Assembly (NCBI GenBank): GCA_905221605.1
Contig: CAJNDS010002530.1
Span: 186,001 to 250,000 of the forward strand
Length of the DNA stretch: 64,000 nucleotides
Direction: 5' to 3'
Source: Symbiodinium natans
Taxonomy: Eukaryota; Sar; Dinophyceae; Suessiales; Symbiodiniaceae
The translations under genes and the position numbers were made by a program. Position 1 is the stretch's first letter; each line of letters begins with the position of its first letter. A model generated the notes under the pieces. That model had not been told where the DNA came from. It did not search any database and saw only the letters and a list, made by a program, of their open reading frames with translations. Positions 23,860-36,819 of this stretch are shown piece after piece.

Positions 23860-24165
23860 ACGGCTCACAGTGTCCAGGAGCTGCCAGAGTTGGCAAGATT
23901 CTGTGAATAAAGTGATTGTCAAGCCTTGCCGTCAGGCGAGTCAGCGGCTGCAGCGCCCACACCTCGTCTATGCGTTCATGGTTCTCCGGGGTGGAGTACT
24001 CCGCAAGTGTCTCGATGCACCTGAAGTTCCAGCACACATCCAGATCTTGAGCAATCGTCAGCAGAGGGTTGTTGAATGAGGGCCGAACTCCGGCAAATCG
24101 CCCACTGCTTCACAGGCAATAATGCTCTGGATTGCACTCTTGAGCCTGGCAAGAGTTCGCAACGT
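23860..24165 (-). CDS. Putative exon(s), unrecognised
   Basis: One minus-strand frame reads PSFNNPLLTIAQDLDVCWNF, RCIETLAEYSTPENHERIDE, VWALQPLTRLTARLDNHFIH, of clearly protein-like composition. A neighbouring frame upstream reads ARLKSAIQSIIACEAVGDLP, so an exon border probably lies near 24090. The family is not recognised. Confidence 0.4.
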
Positions 24166-24369
24166 GCCAAACAGCGCAGCAGTCTACGCCTGCGAGGGCT
24201 CTACAGCAGCCTAAGAGGTCCACAAGTGCTGGCCTCGTTTCCAAAGTCGCAGACTCGTAGCCTGAGATATTCACACATTTGCACCGTCCTCGGAAAGCTT
24301 TTGCACATATCGGAGGGCAGTAGATAGTAGAGGACATAAGAAAGTAAACAACAGTGAACTTCAATGAAA

Positions 24370-27300
24370 GGATTGAATGAGAATCTCAACAAGAGGGAAC
24401 AGGAAGGAACATGAAGGGAGGCGAAGAGAAGCCTGGCAAAGCCTGCAGATTCTCTCCAGCCACTGCTCCGGCTGCTCCGGCCTGGTCGTTGGAAGCCTTT
24501 GGCAACGACGTAGAAGCAGGGATCTGCCTCGCCAGCGTCGGCAGCACAACTGTCAAACAATGTTAAAACTCTTTAACTTACGCCACGTTCAGCTACTTAA
24601 GCAAACTCGTCGGGGCCTCGTTTGGGCTATGAGCCAATGCCCAAGCCCCATGTGCCTTTCTTGCTCCAACCCATACAACATTCTTGGAGGAGGGCCTGTG
24701 GGAGATGCGAGGCCTATGACATGCCTACATGTCAAGACACGCTTTCCGCTCACCTGCTACCGCCTGAAAACTCGCAAGAAGATCATCCGAAAGTCCAAGC
24801 GATCACTGTGTACACTTTCCCTTCATAGCCAAAGCCTTCAAGCCCCACGTCTGACACTTTGGCCTCGAAGTACCAAAACCAAAACCACGTTTGAAAGAAG
24901 CACTCGACCATTCCACATCTAATTAGGTCTTGCTTGCTTCTACTCTCTCCCCGATTCGGACGCATGATCGTTAACAATTGTCAATGTACCAAAAGATGTC
25001 AACCCCACTGCTATCACCTGACCCAAGAAGGGACAAGCGAAACGGACGCTCACTCTTCCCGACATCTTTCGAGGCTCTCGTCTGCCAGTCTCGCTCCTGG
25101 TGATAGATCTCTGACTTGAAGGGGAAGACCTGGCAACTCCCCAAGCTTGCATGCAAACAGCTGACGCATGCCTGGAGTACAAAATCTCTGGGGGAAAGTC
25201 GTTGTTACGAAAACGTCGACAAGATAATCATGTGAGGGCCATAGCTCAGTGAGTCACGGTGGTCCTGTGCTCTGGGATGGGCTTTGCCCCCGTTTGGTGC
25301 TTGCGGTGTGAGTGGAGATGCCGGCTGTTTGAACTCCTGTTGGCTAGGGGCATGACTGTTCCCATGCCCCCCTTGTACAGGCAAACAGGAAGGTGGCAAA
25401 AGCGCATCTGCATGCGCTAAAGCAGTGGCTTGGCAGATATAACTCAAGACCTCGGAATGTCAATGAGAAGAAGAAGAAGAAGATGATGCACGAATAGTGT
25501 TTTCACTATTTATCCTGCATACTGCAAGCATTGATTCGTTTACCGTCACAAGGTTCCCAGGTTTGACAGTTTTCGCCAAAAAGAGAATTGCATGCGCTTA
25601 CCGAGTTAGTGGACTCGTGCTTACAGGGATGAAACTGTTTCTGGCCGTACAGCTGCTCGATGTTTGCTCTTGTGCTGCTTGCAAGAGCTGCGTCCGATTT
25701 CACTCGATTTTGCCAGATCTTTTATTTCCTATTCACTGTACCTCATTGATGTTAAAGCGGATAGTTTTGCGTGTCAACTCCAGCTGGCACTTGTCGGCCG
25801 GAGAAAGTCTGACACCATTGAAAGACTCGCTGAATCACGAAGCTAGGTGCACCTCATCAAAGAAAGTGATCACCAGCCCGAGTAGGCGCATGATCGCCTC
25901 ACGGACTCTCCAGCGGCAGGAACAGAGTTCAGATCAAGTCTGATCGATCTCCAGAAAATTTCACGAGGCGCCTCGCGGTACCAGTGCTCTTCCTGATCTC
26001 CACGCCCACGCCAGCCAAATCGAAAGAAAAATGTACCTCACACGGACAAGCATGTGTGTTGCCACAGCATGGCAGCCTCCTTGCCTCCTGTCTTGAGCAT
26101 GCCAAGACCAAGACGGATCTCCTTTGCAGCTACCAGGCTCGAAGTTCAACGCGTCTGAAAGTTGCCCCGAACAAAGCCGAACAAATCGTCCTGGAAGGTC
26201 AACGCCCAGATGCCCAGTGTCGCGCACCTGGCACAAGAAGCAACGGCATGGCATGCCGTGACCAACATCGTTCCAATGACTTCTTTCCCCAGCCGGACAG
26301 ATGAACATAGCTTCTTCGTTTACACTGCGTTTGTCAAGCGAAAGCTTACTACAGCCACTGCCTTTACTTTACTTTGAGGGGGGGGGTAGCATGTTGGGGT
26401 GGAGATGTAGTCATTTAATTCCGCCACACGACATCCCAACGAATCCTCGTGGAACCGTGCGACTTGGTTTGCCGGGTAGCAGAGCCGGTGAACCTTGTAT
26501 GAGGCCGATCGGGCTTGGTTTTCGATCATGAGGCTGAGTCATCTAAATATCGAATTGGTGTCCTGCAACTCTTGCCTCCAGATGGTGGCAGGAGCGCAAA
26601 CCCAAGCCCACAGCTGTCATGATAAAACATGCAGGGAATACGTGGCACCCACCCCAGCCGCCTCGGACTCTTCGCCTTGCCAGCCGCATCAGACTGGCTG
26701 TATGTGATGGCTCATCATGGTGCGTAGCTGGCCACAACAGGCCATGGTACCAGCCATGAGGACCGGAAAGCGGGCATTCGTGCAACGAATGCAGGTCCAT
26801 GTCCAGGCTTGAACTCTCGAAGACAGTTTGCGAGTGGAAATCTCTCGAACAAACACACAAAAGCCTTGGCCTCGACTCGGCCGTTTTGGCAGCTTACATC
26901 AGCTTGTACGGTTGGAGCTGGGTCACACAGGACTCCAGCTGATTTCTGGGCCTACACCAGCCGTGTCAGGGAAGGAGAGACGTTTTGCTTTTTGATCTGG
27001 ATTCGTTTTGCCAGCGCCGGGCCGTGATGCGGATGACATGGCATCACTGTGAGTCCAAAACCGGATCGTTGCACATGGCGAAAAAACCCGACAGTGAACC
27101 GATAGTGACTAACCTATGGTCTAAGCATCCTCTTCTCACGGTTCATGATTCTCATATGTCATGTATCGTCATGTATCGAGGGTGCGATCATTTGAGAATA
27201 CAGATTCCACTGCGCTCCAACCAGTTCTTCAACAAAAACGGTTGCCACAAGCTGGGATTGTCCCCACGTACGAGAGTTGCTGGGACCCCCGAAAGGGTCA

Positions 27301-27400
27301 CAGAAGCTGATGGCTTGGATTTGTTTAAGAAGCTTATAGGAAGTCCAGGAAGTCCACAACTTTCTGAAGCATGCTGCATCTTGCTTGTAGCATTGCAACA
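24370..27400. other. No recognised gene; one possible small exon
   Basis: The only protein-like piece is on the minus strand at about 25930-26040 (FDLAGVGVEIRKSTGTARRL, then VKFSGDRSDLI before a stop). A short GAAGAA run lies near 25470 and a G run near 26380. Nothing else is supported. Confidence 0.35.
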
Positions 27401-27689
27401 AAGTCACCATTAGCCCCAAACCTGCTCTCTCAAAAACCCAACATGCGTCGGGCAAAGGACTCTAAACAAAATTATGCAGGCGTAGACCCCAAACAGTGAG
27501 GAGGGCCAGAAAAGGCCAAAAAGGCCAGAAGAGCACCGACACTCCCGGAGACAAAAAGTACAAGTTCGTGGGGCCGAATTCCCTTGGGGGTCAAAAAGAC
27601 GCCAACCTGGGAGATTCGGCTTTGCACGCGTCTGGAACTTGGGGGCCAAAAGACCCAGCTGATGCTCATGATGCTCAACCCCAAAATCG

Positions 27690-28450
27690 CTACCCCCTGA
27701 AGAGGCCACGAGAGGCCGGAATTCGCGCGAAACCACAGCGGGAGCATCGAAGTGCAACGGAATTCGCACGAAACCACAGCGGGAGCATCGAAACGCAACG
27801 GAATTCGCGCGAAACCACAGCGGCAGCATCGAAACCAAGGACCCGTCCCACCGCGCGCGCCATTGCGGTCGGCAACCTAAGTGGCCCCCCCAGAAGAGGC
27901 CTGAAGAGGCCACGAGAGGCCGGAATTCGCGCGAAACCACAGCGGGAGCATCGAAATGCAACGGAATTCGCGCGAAACCACAGTGGGAGCATCGAAACGC
28001 AACGGAATTCGCGCGAAACCACAGCGGGAGCGTCGAAACCAAGGCTCTCACCGCGCGCGCCGTTGGCAACTTAAGTGGCCCCCCCCAGAAGAGGCCTGAA
28101 GAGACCACGAGAGGCCGGAATTCTCGGAAACCACAGGGGGAGCACAACGGAATTCGCGCGAAACCACAGTGGGAGCATCGAAACGCAACGGAATTCGCGC
28201 GAAACCACAGCGGGAGCGTCGAAACCAAGGCTCTCACCGCGCGCGCCGTTGGCAACTTAAGTGGCCCCCCCCAGAAGAGGCCTGAAGAGACCACGAGAGG
28301 CCGGAATTCTCGGAAACCACAGGGGGAGCACAACGGAATTCGCGCGAAACCACAGCGGGAGCATCGAAACGCAACGGAATTCGCGCGAAACCACAGCGGG
28401 AGCGTCGAAACCAAGGCCCCATCCCACCGCCGCGCGCGCCGTTGCGGTCA
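27690..28450. repeat. Tandem repeat: 41-bp unit in a 186-bp higher-order unit, open in all six frames
   Basis: The basic unit is 41 bp, starting aattcgcgcgaaaccacagc (copies start at 27720, 27761, 27802 and on). Larger blocks with a gaagaggcctgaagag spacer repeat every 186 bp (starts near 28075 and 28261). Because 41 is not a multiple of three, one long frame reads successive copies in three different phases (ARNHSGSIETQR, SRETTAGASKPR, AKPQREHR) with no stop. The minus strand does the same (PLWFRANSVA, CGFARIP, VVSREFR) over 334 codons. Each copy carries a GAATTC word. No known domain. It is probably a dispersed genomic repeat and not a gene. Confidence 0.9.
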
Positions 28451-28859
28451 GCAACCAATTCTTTTACTCTGAACGTAAGAACCCCATTGTGCAAGCACTG
28501 TTTGGGGAACAAACCTTTACAGCAGCCATACAGGTCACAGGTCATACGAAAGCTGAGACCTTGCCTTGCTTGACATTCCGCGAAGTCTTACTGCGGCGCT
28601 TAGCTTCGCCTTGCATCCAAGGCTTCGACACGCTTTGGTGAATCCCGCGGCTTTTCACGATGGGTGAATGACCTCAGGCCCGCACGCTGGTTTGCAGGAC
28701 TTCGTCTTCCCAGGTCCTGAACGTGATCGTCATGATAAATCTTAGTCCGAATGAGTGGGGATCGTTGCTTGCAGCCGGGAGCTTGCTCGGGCTTGAAGGC
28801 TTCAGGTTCTACATTCCATTTGGACTCTTACAGATCTTGCTCGTTCCAATCCCACGAAT

Positions 28860-29290
28860 CGAGCAAGGGGGAGGGGAGGGAGGGGAGCGGGGAGGGAGGG
28901 GAGGGGGCTTCGAAAGCGATGAGGGACCTTTCAGGATCATGATCATCATGAGGAAGTGCATCCATGTGCTTCGACATCGACTACCACGAGGTTGGGGACT
29001 GGGCGGCCTTCATGAAGCAGTCCCTCCCCATGTCTCACTCCCAGGATCCCAGGGACATGCGAAGATGCGTTTGGAGACCTCCAACCCTTCAATCGAAGAT
29101 GCCCCAAGGATCCCAAGGCCGAGATAAATCCAGGTCCAAGGTCCAGCCCAACGATTCGGCACATGAAATCAACAAATCGACATGGTTCGCGGGAACGTGA
29201 CCTGTGCATCTGCCATGATGACGTCCACCAACTTCGGACCTTGCGATGAAAGATGCTGCGCTTGACATCGGTCTGCACCACACGATCTGA
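28860..29290 (-). CDS. Putative exon beside a G-rich tract, unrecognised
   Basis: On the minus strand near 29195-29260 the frame reads SSQGPKLVDVIMADAQVT and then meets a GTTCCC donor-like site. Positions 28862-28912 are ggggaggga repeats. There is too little sequence to assign a family. Confidence 0.25.
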
Positions 29291-30469
29291 GAAGCGTGCA
29301 CTCCAGGTCTTCTGGAGACCGCAGCTCCATCAAGTTACATGCCTAGCAGTTCTATCAATAATCTGAAGGTGGACACCTGGCGCTTATCTTGACATTTGTA
29401 GCGGGCTGATAGGACCCTATCAGCATGAAAAACAGCTGCCTGCCTGAACATGAAACCGCAGGTCGCTCAGCAATAGTGGAAAGCCACCCGCCTGGAACAG
29501 CGCTGACTCACATGTTGACCCACGTTGACCCCAGAACTACTGGTCTCTCCGCATGTCTCCACCTCAAACGGCAAAGTGACACCGTAGCCCATGCCGCCAT
29601 CGCACAGCTCCTACCGATGACACGGTAGCTCTACCTGCTTCATACTGCAGCAATAATGCACAGTCGCTCTGCTGAGTTTTTTTCTCTTGGCATGTTCTTC
29701 ACGAGACGTGCCCCGCCTCGATCATGGCATATTACAACTGTACAACTCAACACAATCTTTGTACCTCCCCAAAATGCCTCTGAGTACGATCTTTGGCCCC
29801 ATCGGCCGCTGTGCCTCGCTGATTCCTTCATAAACTCTGCTATCTCGGCTGTCTCGCCTTCTCATTAAGGTGTGAGAGGAGTCTCGGAGTCCAAGGAGAG
29901 AATCGCCATGGTCCGGTTGTAGTGGTTGCAGCACCGCATCGAGCGAAGGCGGAAAGCTGGAGTGGAAGGTGCGGAAGCTGAACGCGAGGGATGGTTTGTC
30001 TGCGGCCGACACAGCGTCACACGCTCGCGCTAAGCTCGGGATGCTCGGGATGCTCGGGTGCAGCGGCTCGGCGCAAGTTTGAGGGCGTCAAGGTTGTAAT
30101 GGTGACAGTATGTGACAGTGAGAACCGCAAAAAGTTCTCGAAGCACGGCATCTTCTCTTGAGAGAGTATTTACTCATACACGCTTGTCTTCCGGCTGCCA
30201 GAAAACGCAGATCTCATCTCTTGGGGCTCGAAGTTCAGTCTGTGAGGGTTTCCAGATCCAGCCAGCGTGCCACAACCTGCCAAGAAGTTCAGATGACACC
30301 AACGAAATGAAACGAACGGGACTTGGATGGTATGCGAAGAGCACCAGAACTTAAGCTCCTTGCATAGCGCCAAGCTGCCACACTTTTCATAAGGCACTCC
30401 TGCAACAGCTCAGCAAGCCGCTTCAACACTTGACCATTCGACGTTCTCAATGGTGTCGCAACATGCTTA

Positions 30470-32760
30470 CGTTCACACTTTCGTGGTCTCCTCATTGAAA
30501 TTCTTCATTGCAGAAGACACCGCCTTGCAGTGGAGGCACACTGGCAACAGAGGCGCAAGTAGGTCGGTGATGCAGCCGTCCACTTCACTGTCTTGTAGCA
30601 TCTTTGTAGCATCTTGCCTGTAAGTCCAGCGTGATGAGCTGGATCATGAGGTCCGGCACAGACCTTGGAAGACTCTGCACGTCGATTCATGTCTGCTTCC
30701 TTGCTGTGCTCTGCCACAGCACTCCCCCGAATATCCCCGTACCAGAATCACCAGAACCTGACCAGGACCCCTATAGACAGGACTTGGCGGCTGACTTGAA
30801 GTACTGCACATGAGGGAACATCGCCCAGTCGGTGTACTTGGACCAAAAGATGGAGCGCCTAAGCTGACAAATGCTTGGCGCTTGCTTGGCCACGAGTACT
30901 CTATGACGCTCTATGACTTCTTCCCAAGGTCGGGGTCCGGGCTCCACGTCAAGAGGGCCAAAGCCATCAAAGAAGGGTGAGTATGGAAATCGGTCCTGCA
31001 CTCAAAGGACACTCAGACTAAAAGTTAAATGGTATCCTGTACTTCGGTCGCTGGCGTCACTGAAATTGGATTGAAAAGCCATCATGCATGTTGGGATGCT
31101 CCTCTTCAGGGATCAGTGTCGACAGCACGGGGCCTCGTCTTTCTTTCTCAAAGCAATTAGCCACTGATTGACTCCATGGTTCTAAGAGTTTTTCAAACTG
31201 TTTTCAGTCGGCCTTCACTGGGAAAGAGTCTGGGCTGCTCCAAATCGGGCCGTGTGTGCTGACCTGTCCAAACATTGAAATAGTCGTCTTCGCGGAAGTC
31301 ACCCCCTTGAAGTCACTTTAAGTTTTGAATCTATGACATCCAAGGAATCAAAGATCCCGGCCAAACACGCCCCAATGCCACAGCTGGAATGGCACCTTGC
31401 AAGCTGCAAGGACAAAGTGGGAGCTAAGAAATGACCAAAAAGAGAAAAGCACAGTTGACTTACATACTTCCGACAGGGGAGCAAAGGTTGGCATGTTCAT
31501 GGAGTAGAACTCCCAAAAGAACATCAGCGACGTGTCGTAGGGGAACCCCACCTCAGTGGTCCACTGCGAGATACTGCGAGACATATCTGTGAGTGGCTGC
31601 GGAAAGCGGACAGGCTGAGAGCGGAAAAAGGCAGCGACTCTCAGCATGTGCCCGGCTGTTGAGTCACTGAGGTCCCGACCACCGCACGGAACTGCGCCAA
31701 CGATCGGTAGGAGAGCGTGTTGTTGTAGACCTCTGTCCACACGCTTGATTTGAGATTGCAGTTCCGCGGTGAGAGCAAACCCCAGGCCTCTTCGGTTGTG
31801 TCCGGGTTCCTCGACGCATAAAATGGCAAACATTGCAAGCACCACGTGAAAGGTGTGAGAACAGATCATGCCCAAAGCAGGCATGCTTCAGCAGATTCGT
31901 GAACTGCACGAAGCGCAGCGGGTACTGAGGATTCACATCCACAAAACGATCCAGAACGCACTCTTGCCATCCACCGCTGGTTCCTGGCCGTGAGACCAGA
32001 ACCTGGCATGCAGGACAATGGTGCTGCATTTGTGCTATCATATGCTGCATGATGTCCGGCATTCTCAGCAGAATCTGCCTCAGAATTGCGAAGCGGGTAG
32101 TATGTGGCATTTGTGTGCAAGCCATGGATTCGAAGAGTTGGAATCCTGAGACCAGTTTGCCATGCGACCTGCAAGAAAAAGTTCGCAAAACAGGGTTCTC
32201 AAGTGCAAAGATGTGCAAAGATGCACTCCCACAGGGAGCATACTTAGCGACTTCGCTGGGCACGTCCGAGCCTCCTCGGCCAGGTATGCGTTGTTGGCTG
32301 CGACGATGGTTCTCTCATCCTTGCCCATCTGCACGAAAGCTTTCAAGAAGGCCGTGCGATCATCTCGATGGACATACTGCAGTATAGGTAGGCCTGCACT
32401 CATCACTCCAACTTCGGCTCGGCTCTACTGTTGGCGCAATGCTCGGAGGCCTAAATAAGCGAAGATCGCTGGCCGGGCACGGGACCATTGGGCCGCATCC
32501 CACAAGAGCCGACACCACACCGCAGGAATGGAGCACATCCACACATCCTCAGATCTCTGCTCCGGAGAGACATGATGAATTGCACCGAATGGTATGACCT
32601 TTCCACCCGCTCCCAGTGATATGTGCTTGGACGTTGTCGATGGCACAGCTTCAGTCCCGCGTCGGCTTCAGAAAGCTGCGGCATCATCTCTTGCCGAAAG
32701 CTGCTGGACAGTTCGGAGAAAGATGCATCCTCCGCCTACCGTGTCAGGGAAAACCATGCC
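30470..32760 (-). CDS. Unrecognised multi-exon gene with FWEFY / SIFWSKYTDW motifs
   Basis: A consistent leftward series of protein-like frames. About 32675-32750: GMVFPDTVGGGCIFLRTVQQ. 32240-32420: GLPILQYVHRDDRTAFLKAF and GKDERTIVAANNAYLAEEAR. 31890-32160: RFAILRQILLRMPDIMQHMI, GGWQECVLDRFVDVNPQYPL, RFVQFTNLL. 31480-31830: ALTAELQSQIKRVDRGLQQH, PQPLTDMSRSISQWTTEVGF, PYDTSLMFFWEFYSMNMPTF. 30790-31000: RFPYSPFFDGFGPLDVEPGP, QLRRSIFWSKYTDWAMFPHV. 30480-30600: EVDGCITDLLAPLLPVCLHC. The pair 'FFWEFYSMNMPTFAP' and 'FWSKYTDWAMFPHVQYF' resembles, from memory, a large unannotated dinoflagellate/alga family sometimes labelled glycosyltransferase-like; this is inference only. The last pieces may belong to another gene. 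Confidence 0.45.
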
Positions 32761-33169
32761 CTACATGCTGCAAAGTCGTATGGCAGCATGAGGCCTCAAG
32801 TCGCGCGGACCTTGTGGGACTTCAGAACACCCATACAGTAGCATCAGAAAGACAACTCAAGCTCCGCTATACTAAGCCCGGTGCAGCCAATCCAGGTACT
32901 CTCGGTTTCTGCCAGACGCGCAGAGGGAAGGCCGATAGTTGGCGCACAGTTGCATAGCAAGTGAGTTTCCACGGAACTCAATGCTGTAGTCGTCACGAAG
33001 GAAGCCTCAGACAATGCATTGAAACCTGCGACTTGCAGATACCAGTCTCAAGGCAGAATGAACAGTCATATTTCTTTTTTGGACAAGCTGCGGCTAATCA
33101 TCGTAACAGCTTCGCCAGCTGTCGAGGTGTGGATACAAAACTGCCATACAATCAGATGTCGCTGACTCA

Positions 33170-34150
33170 CTTGGGCCCCAAGGCCGCGCCATTCGCCCGG
33201 CGGACCTCGTAAGGCAGCCACCATCTCAACCGTGGGGAGACTGAAGCTACCCTGTCGTCAACAGAAAGTTTTCCATGCCTTCCCACAAAACTGTCGTATC
33301 TGTCGTTGCAGCTGAGCTGGCCTTCCCCCGGGAGTAGAAAGAACGGGGCGGCACCAGGTGCAGGCTTCGCCGCCTCGACGGTCTCACGCCAGGCCAGCCG
33401 CTCCTTGAGAAAGATGCGGTGATATGCAGTGCTTTGCTTTTGTCTGTTGCCTTGCTTTTGCTTCTTGTTACTTTGGCTTGCATTTTGTTCAGTGCCGTTT
33501 GGCGATACCTGAGACCTGGAGGGCCTGCTTCGAATTGCGGACAGCGGGCGTAATAGAAGGCTGAACCAAGCTGCCCGGGATGCGCATAGTCTGGAGCAGC
33601 ATTCAGCGGGATCCAAGTGCCACCGGCATGGAAGTTTACCTCAAGTCAGCACTACCATGATTCTACCATGCTATACCGCTAATACCGCTATCAATCGCCC
33701 CGTGTTCCCCTACCATGTCAGCTGCCTCCTTGAAATTGACAGCCGTTCTGCCGACAAGCATCCAGCACGAGGAATGAGGATACGGGCCAAGATGAGGATT
33801 CCACAAAATCAAAGGAGTGGTAGTGGCCTTAAACGACTTGCCGGTGACTTGTTGAGGAACAAGCATGCTAAAACATTTGGCTCACATGGACAAAGCGCTG
33901 CTCAAGCGCCCAGAAGGTGCCGAGCTGTGTAGACATGGCGCAGAGCGTCTGCCACCTCACTGGGTGCATTCCAGTGCAACCATACGCAGTAGCTAAACTG
34001 CAGCGAGTGCAATGAACGGGACAGATCTGCGACTGGAATTTTGAGCGTGTCTGAGCACTGCACATGCTCCGGAAGCTTGTGCCAGGCAAGCACCATCAAA
34101 GCGGTCAAATATCCGTACAAGCAGAAGCCGGACGGTGCCTTCCAGAAGCT
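33170..34150 (-). CDS. Putative exons, unrecognised
   Basis: At about 33905-34150: YLTALMVLAWHKLPEHVQCS, DTLKIPVADLSRSLHSLQFS, NAPSEVADALRHVYTARHLL. At about 33690-33850: TGKSFKATTTPLILWNPHLG and VGRTAVNFKEAADMV. At about 33170-33430: FLKERLAWRETVEAAKPAPG, LPGEGQLSCNDRYDSFVGRH. These may be the 5' exons of the gene at 30.5-32.8 kb or a separate gene. Confidence 0.35.
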
Positions 34151-34394
34151 GTGAACTCATGCTGAGGCCTGTGACAGATGCAACAACCTGAGCACCTGAA
34201 GCGCTTGGTATTCTGTCTTGGTATTCTCAAAGTAGTGTCTGATGAGGTAGCGCCTGGCTTTGCTATGAATCAAGACCAGCATGCTTAAGATTCAACCATA
34301 CAGCACTGTCTACTTAGTGGCATCAACAACAACAACACCTGAGGCGTGTACTCAAAGTTGTTCGAGTCACGGCCTAGCTTCCAGACATGAAGAT

Positions 34395-34760
34395 GTTGCA
34401 AGCGTCTCAGATTCAAGCGCAAGTGCGTGCGTGCCTGCGTGCGTGCGTGCGACCCGCGGGGATGTAAACGAAACGGGGATCACAAGGAAGCGAGGATGAA
34501 CGAAACGGGGATGGGAACGCGGAGATCAAAACGACGGGGATGAAACGAAACGCGGATCGTCTACGGCGTGTCTGCGGGGATGGCGCGGGCAGAGGGGAGA
34601 GCTGTGTCCGTGAGCCGGGAGGACAGAGAAGGAGGGTGGGCGCGAGAGCGCATGTGCCACGCGTCTGCGGTGCAGAAGCGCTGTGTCCATCTGTGCGCGT
34701 CAGCCGGGAGGACAGAGCCGGAGGGGATCACGCGGGCTGTGAGATGGCTTTTTCGCGTCA
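34395..34760. repeat. GCGT and gaaacggggat low-complexity stretch
   Basis: gcgtgcgtgcctgcgtgcg at about 34422-34450, then imperfect repeats of gaaacggggatg at 34469-34560. The frames in it are artefacts. Confidence 0.7.
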
Positions 34761-35554
34761 AATAATCAACTACCTGCATCATGGTATTCGATCTAATCTA
34801 CAACATGCGCATGTGGAACGGACTTTAAACGTGGGGATTTCATTCCGGCACTCTTTGTAATTCGGATTGTTTTGGGGTTCCTGGCTTGGCCTTTTTTCTG
34901 ACTTACTACAGGCAACTTGTAGCCTCCCTGTGAGGCATTCCCGAGTCTGCCGCCTTGACAGGGTAGGTAAGAAGCTGAGTCCAACAATTAACATATAAAC
35001 GAGTCACCAGTTCCAGCCCCTCAAGGTGTCTCGGAAGCTGTACGCGGAGGTCATCGCCATCAGCATGAGCATGCATGAGCAGCTCAGGCCGACGCAGTCT
35101 CTGTGTAGTTCAGCAACGAAATCGAAGCCAAGCTCCGAGCTGCTGAGGCACTCGTCTCCTCAGCGAACTCATGCGATGTGCTGCTCGCTCACGGCCGCAA
35201 TCGGCCTTTGCCGTTTCTCAACGTTGTGACTTGTGACAGAGCTCAGTCCACGTGCTCTGTGGCAAGTGTGTGCTGGTACCGCGACAGGACCCCTCACATG
35301 AGCCCACGACCAAACCGAGCTCTCGGGCAGACCCAGTGATGCCACTGCTCCTCTGGGAAAAACTCAAAATTTAAAAAAAATTGAAGCTTGAGAACTGAGA
35401 GCCTAAGGGGGCTCGACATGGCTCTCCATTCCTCTTCACTCCTCTCGCTCCTCTATCTTTGCAGCCATTGACTCCAAGGCTGTTGAGCGTTCGAAACCAT
35501 TAGCCACCGCCTGGCGGCATTGCAAGATATGATGCTTACGGCTTACGGCAACTG

Positions 35555-36350
35555 CTTACAACATCAGCTTTTGACGGACTCTCCAGCAGAACAGCAGAAG
35601 CGCTCTGTCCGAGCAAACGGTCCAGAATGTTGCTGCTTCCACTACCAGATAGCAACAGCCTCTGTCGCGGCCAGCCGAAAATAGCGCCACTCCTTCGGCG
35701 GCAAACGACACCCAACGTTTCACACAATGACACAATGTCCATACTGCCAAGCCCAGTGGTCCTTAGGCCAGCCTTCGCCCTCGCAGTCCAACATGCGGGG
35801 TACCTGAACTTGAGCACGCTGAGCTGTACAGGTCTGTGTCACTGTACCAGCTCTTATAAGGCCTCAACTCGGCCTCACTCCAAAACTCGTGTGGGTTTGC
35901 CGATGGCACGTGCATGCTCACCCGTTCAGTAGCACAGGCTCATCAAAGTTGCAGGCGTACCTGCAATGTGCTGCCATCTTGCCCAGCAGCATCCTCGATT
36001 GCAAGAAGGCGCCGTGCTGGGGCTGACCCACCCTCCCTCTAGGCTCACGGAAGCTTTTTGATTTCAGCAAAAGAGTCCTCCGCCAGCAATGTAAGAAAAA
36101 CGATAGGCCTCACATCTTCGCCCGTCACACAAGGGCCAACGCTATCCAACGCTAGCATGCCGGTGGCCGAGCGGCACAAGACGAGCTGAGAGCCAGCAGC
36201 CCATGGCCACAAGATGCCACAAAAAGTGCAAAGCTGCAGCCTTTGCTGATGCATGGCTAATCTGTTTCTGGGACTCTGTCACCACTACAGTGAGGCGATT
36301 TTCGAGTCGAGCAGAAACATCTGCAGCATCAGCATTCACGCAAGACCCGC
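35555..36350 (-). CDS. Putative exons, unrecognised
   Basis: Minus-strand pieces: ~36235-36345 (NADAADVSARLENRLTVVVT, ESQKQISHASAKAAALHFLW), ~36048-36175 (MLALDSVGPCVTGEDVRPIV, FLTLLAEDSFAEIKKL) and ~35560-35765 (MDIVSLCETLGVVCRRRSGA, LLLSGSGSSNILDRLLGQSA). Composition is protein-like, but no family is recognised and linkage is unproven. Confidence 0.35.
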
Positions 36351-36819
36351 GTTTCGCTGAGCCGGGCCATGACGGCATCCTACGCCAAGAAGGCCCACCA
36401 AGGCAAGGATTCCTCGAGCATCCGCTGCGAAAAGCCACCGGGCGCGCAGCCCAAATCCTCGTTTTCAGGTTCCCAAACATGTCCATGTCTTCACATCGTT
36501 TGCATCATTTCGCATCACTCGCATCGCGTCATGCATGTGTCCAGAAACGACAATATGTCTCTGAAGGCAGCAGGATGCTTCTCGATCGCCTCACAGAGCA
36601 CCTCCAGGACCAAAAGATGCATGTGACATCACTTTACTTAATCAGAACGCAACTGTCCATGGTGCTTTAGCCACTTTTGACCCTGCCTGGTAAGTCTTTG
36701 CAAAGTGAATCTGGGCCTTGCTGAGCAGTGCAACGATGTGCAGCGCAGTGCAACGCCACGCAGCCCAATGCCACAATGTCTGGACTTTTGATAATTTGTT
36801 ATGATCAAGGCGAGACCCT

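Noticed and set aside
23860-24165. RINT1/TIP20-type tethering protein
   Set aside because: VWALQPLTRLTARLDNHF is only loosely like the RINT1 region before the HF motif, and the conserved residues that should follow are absent.
27410-28641. 334-aa minus-strand and 192-aa plus-strand proteins
   Set aside because: Both are translations of the same 41-bp tandem repeat in rotating phases. Without transcript evidence neither is a gene; reported as a repeat.
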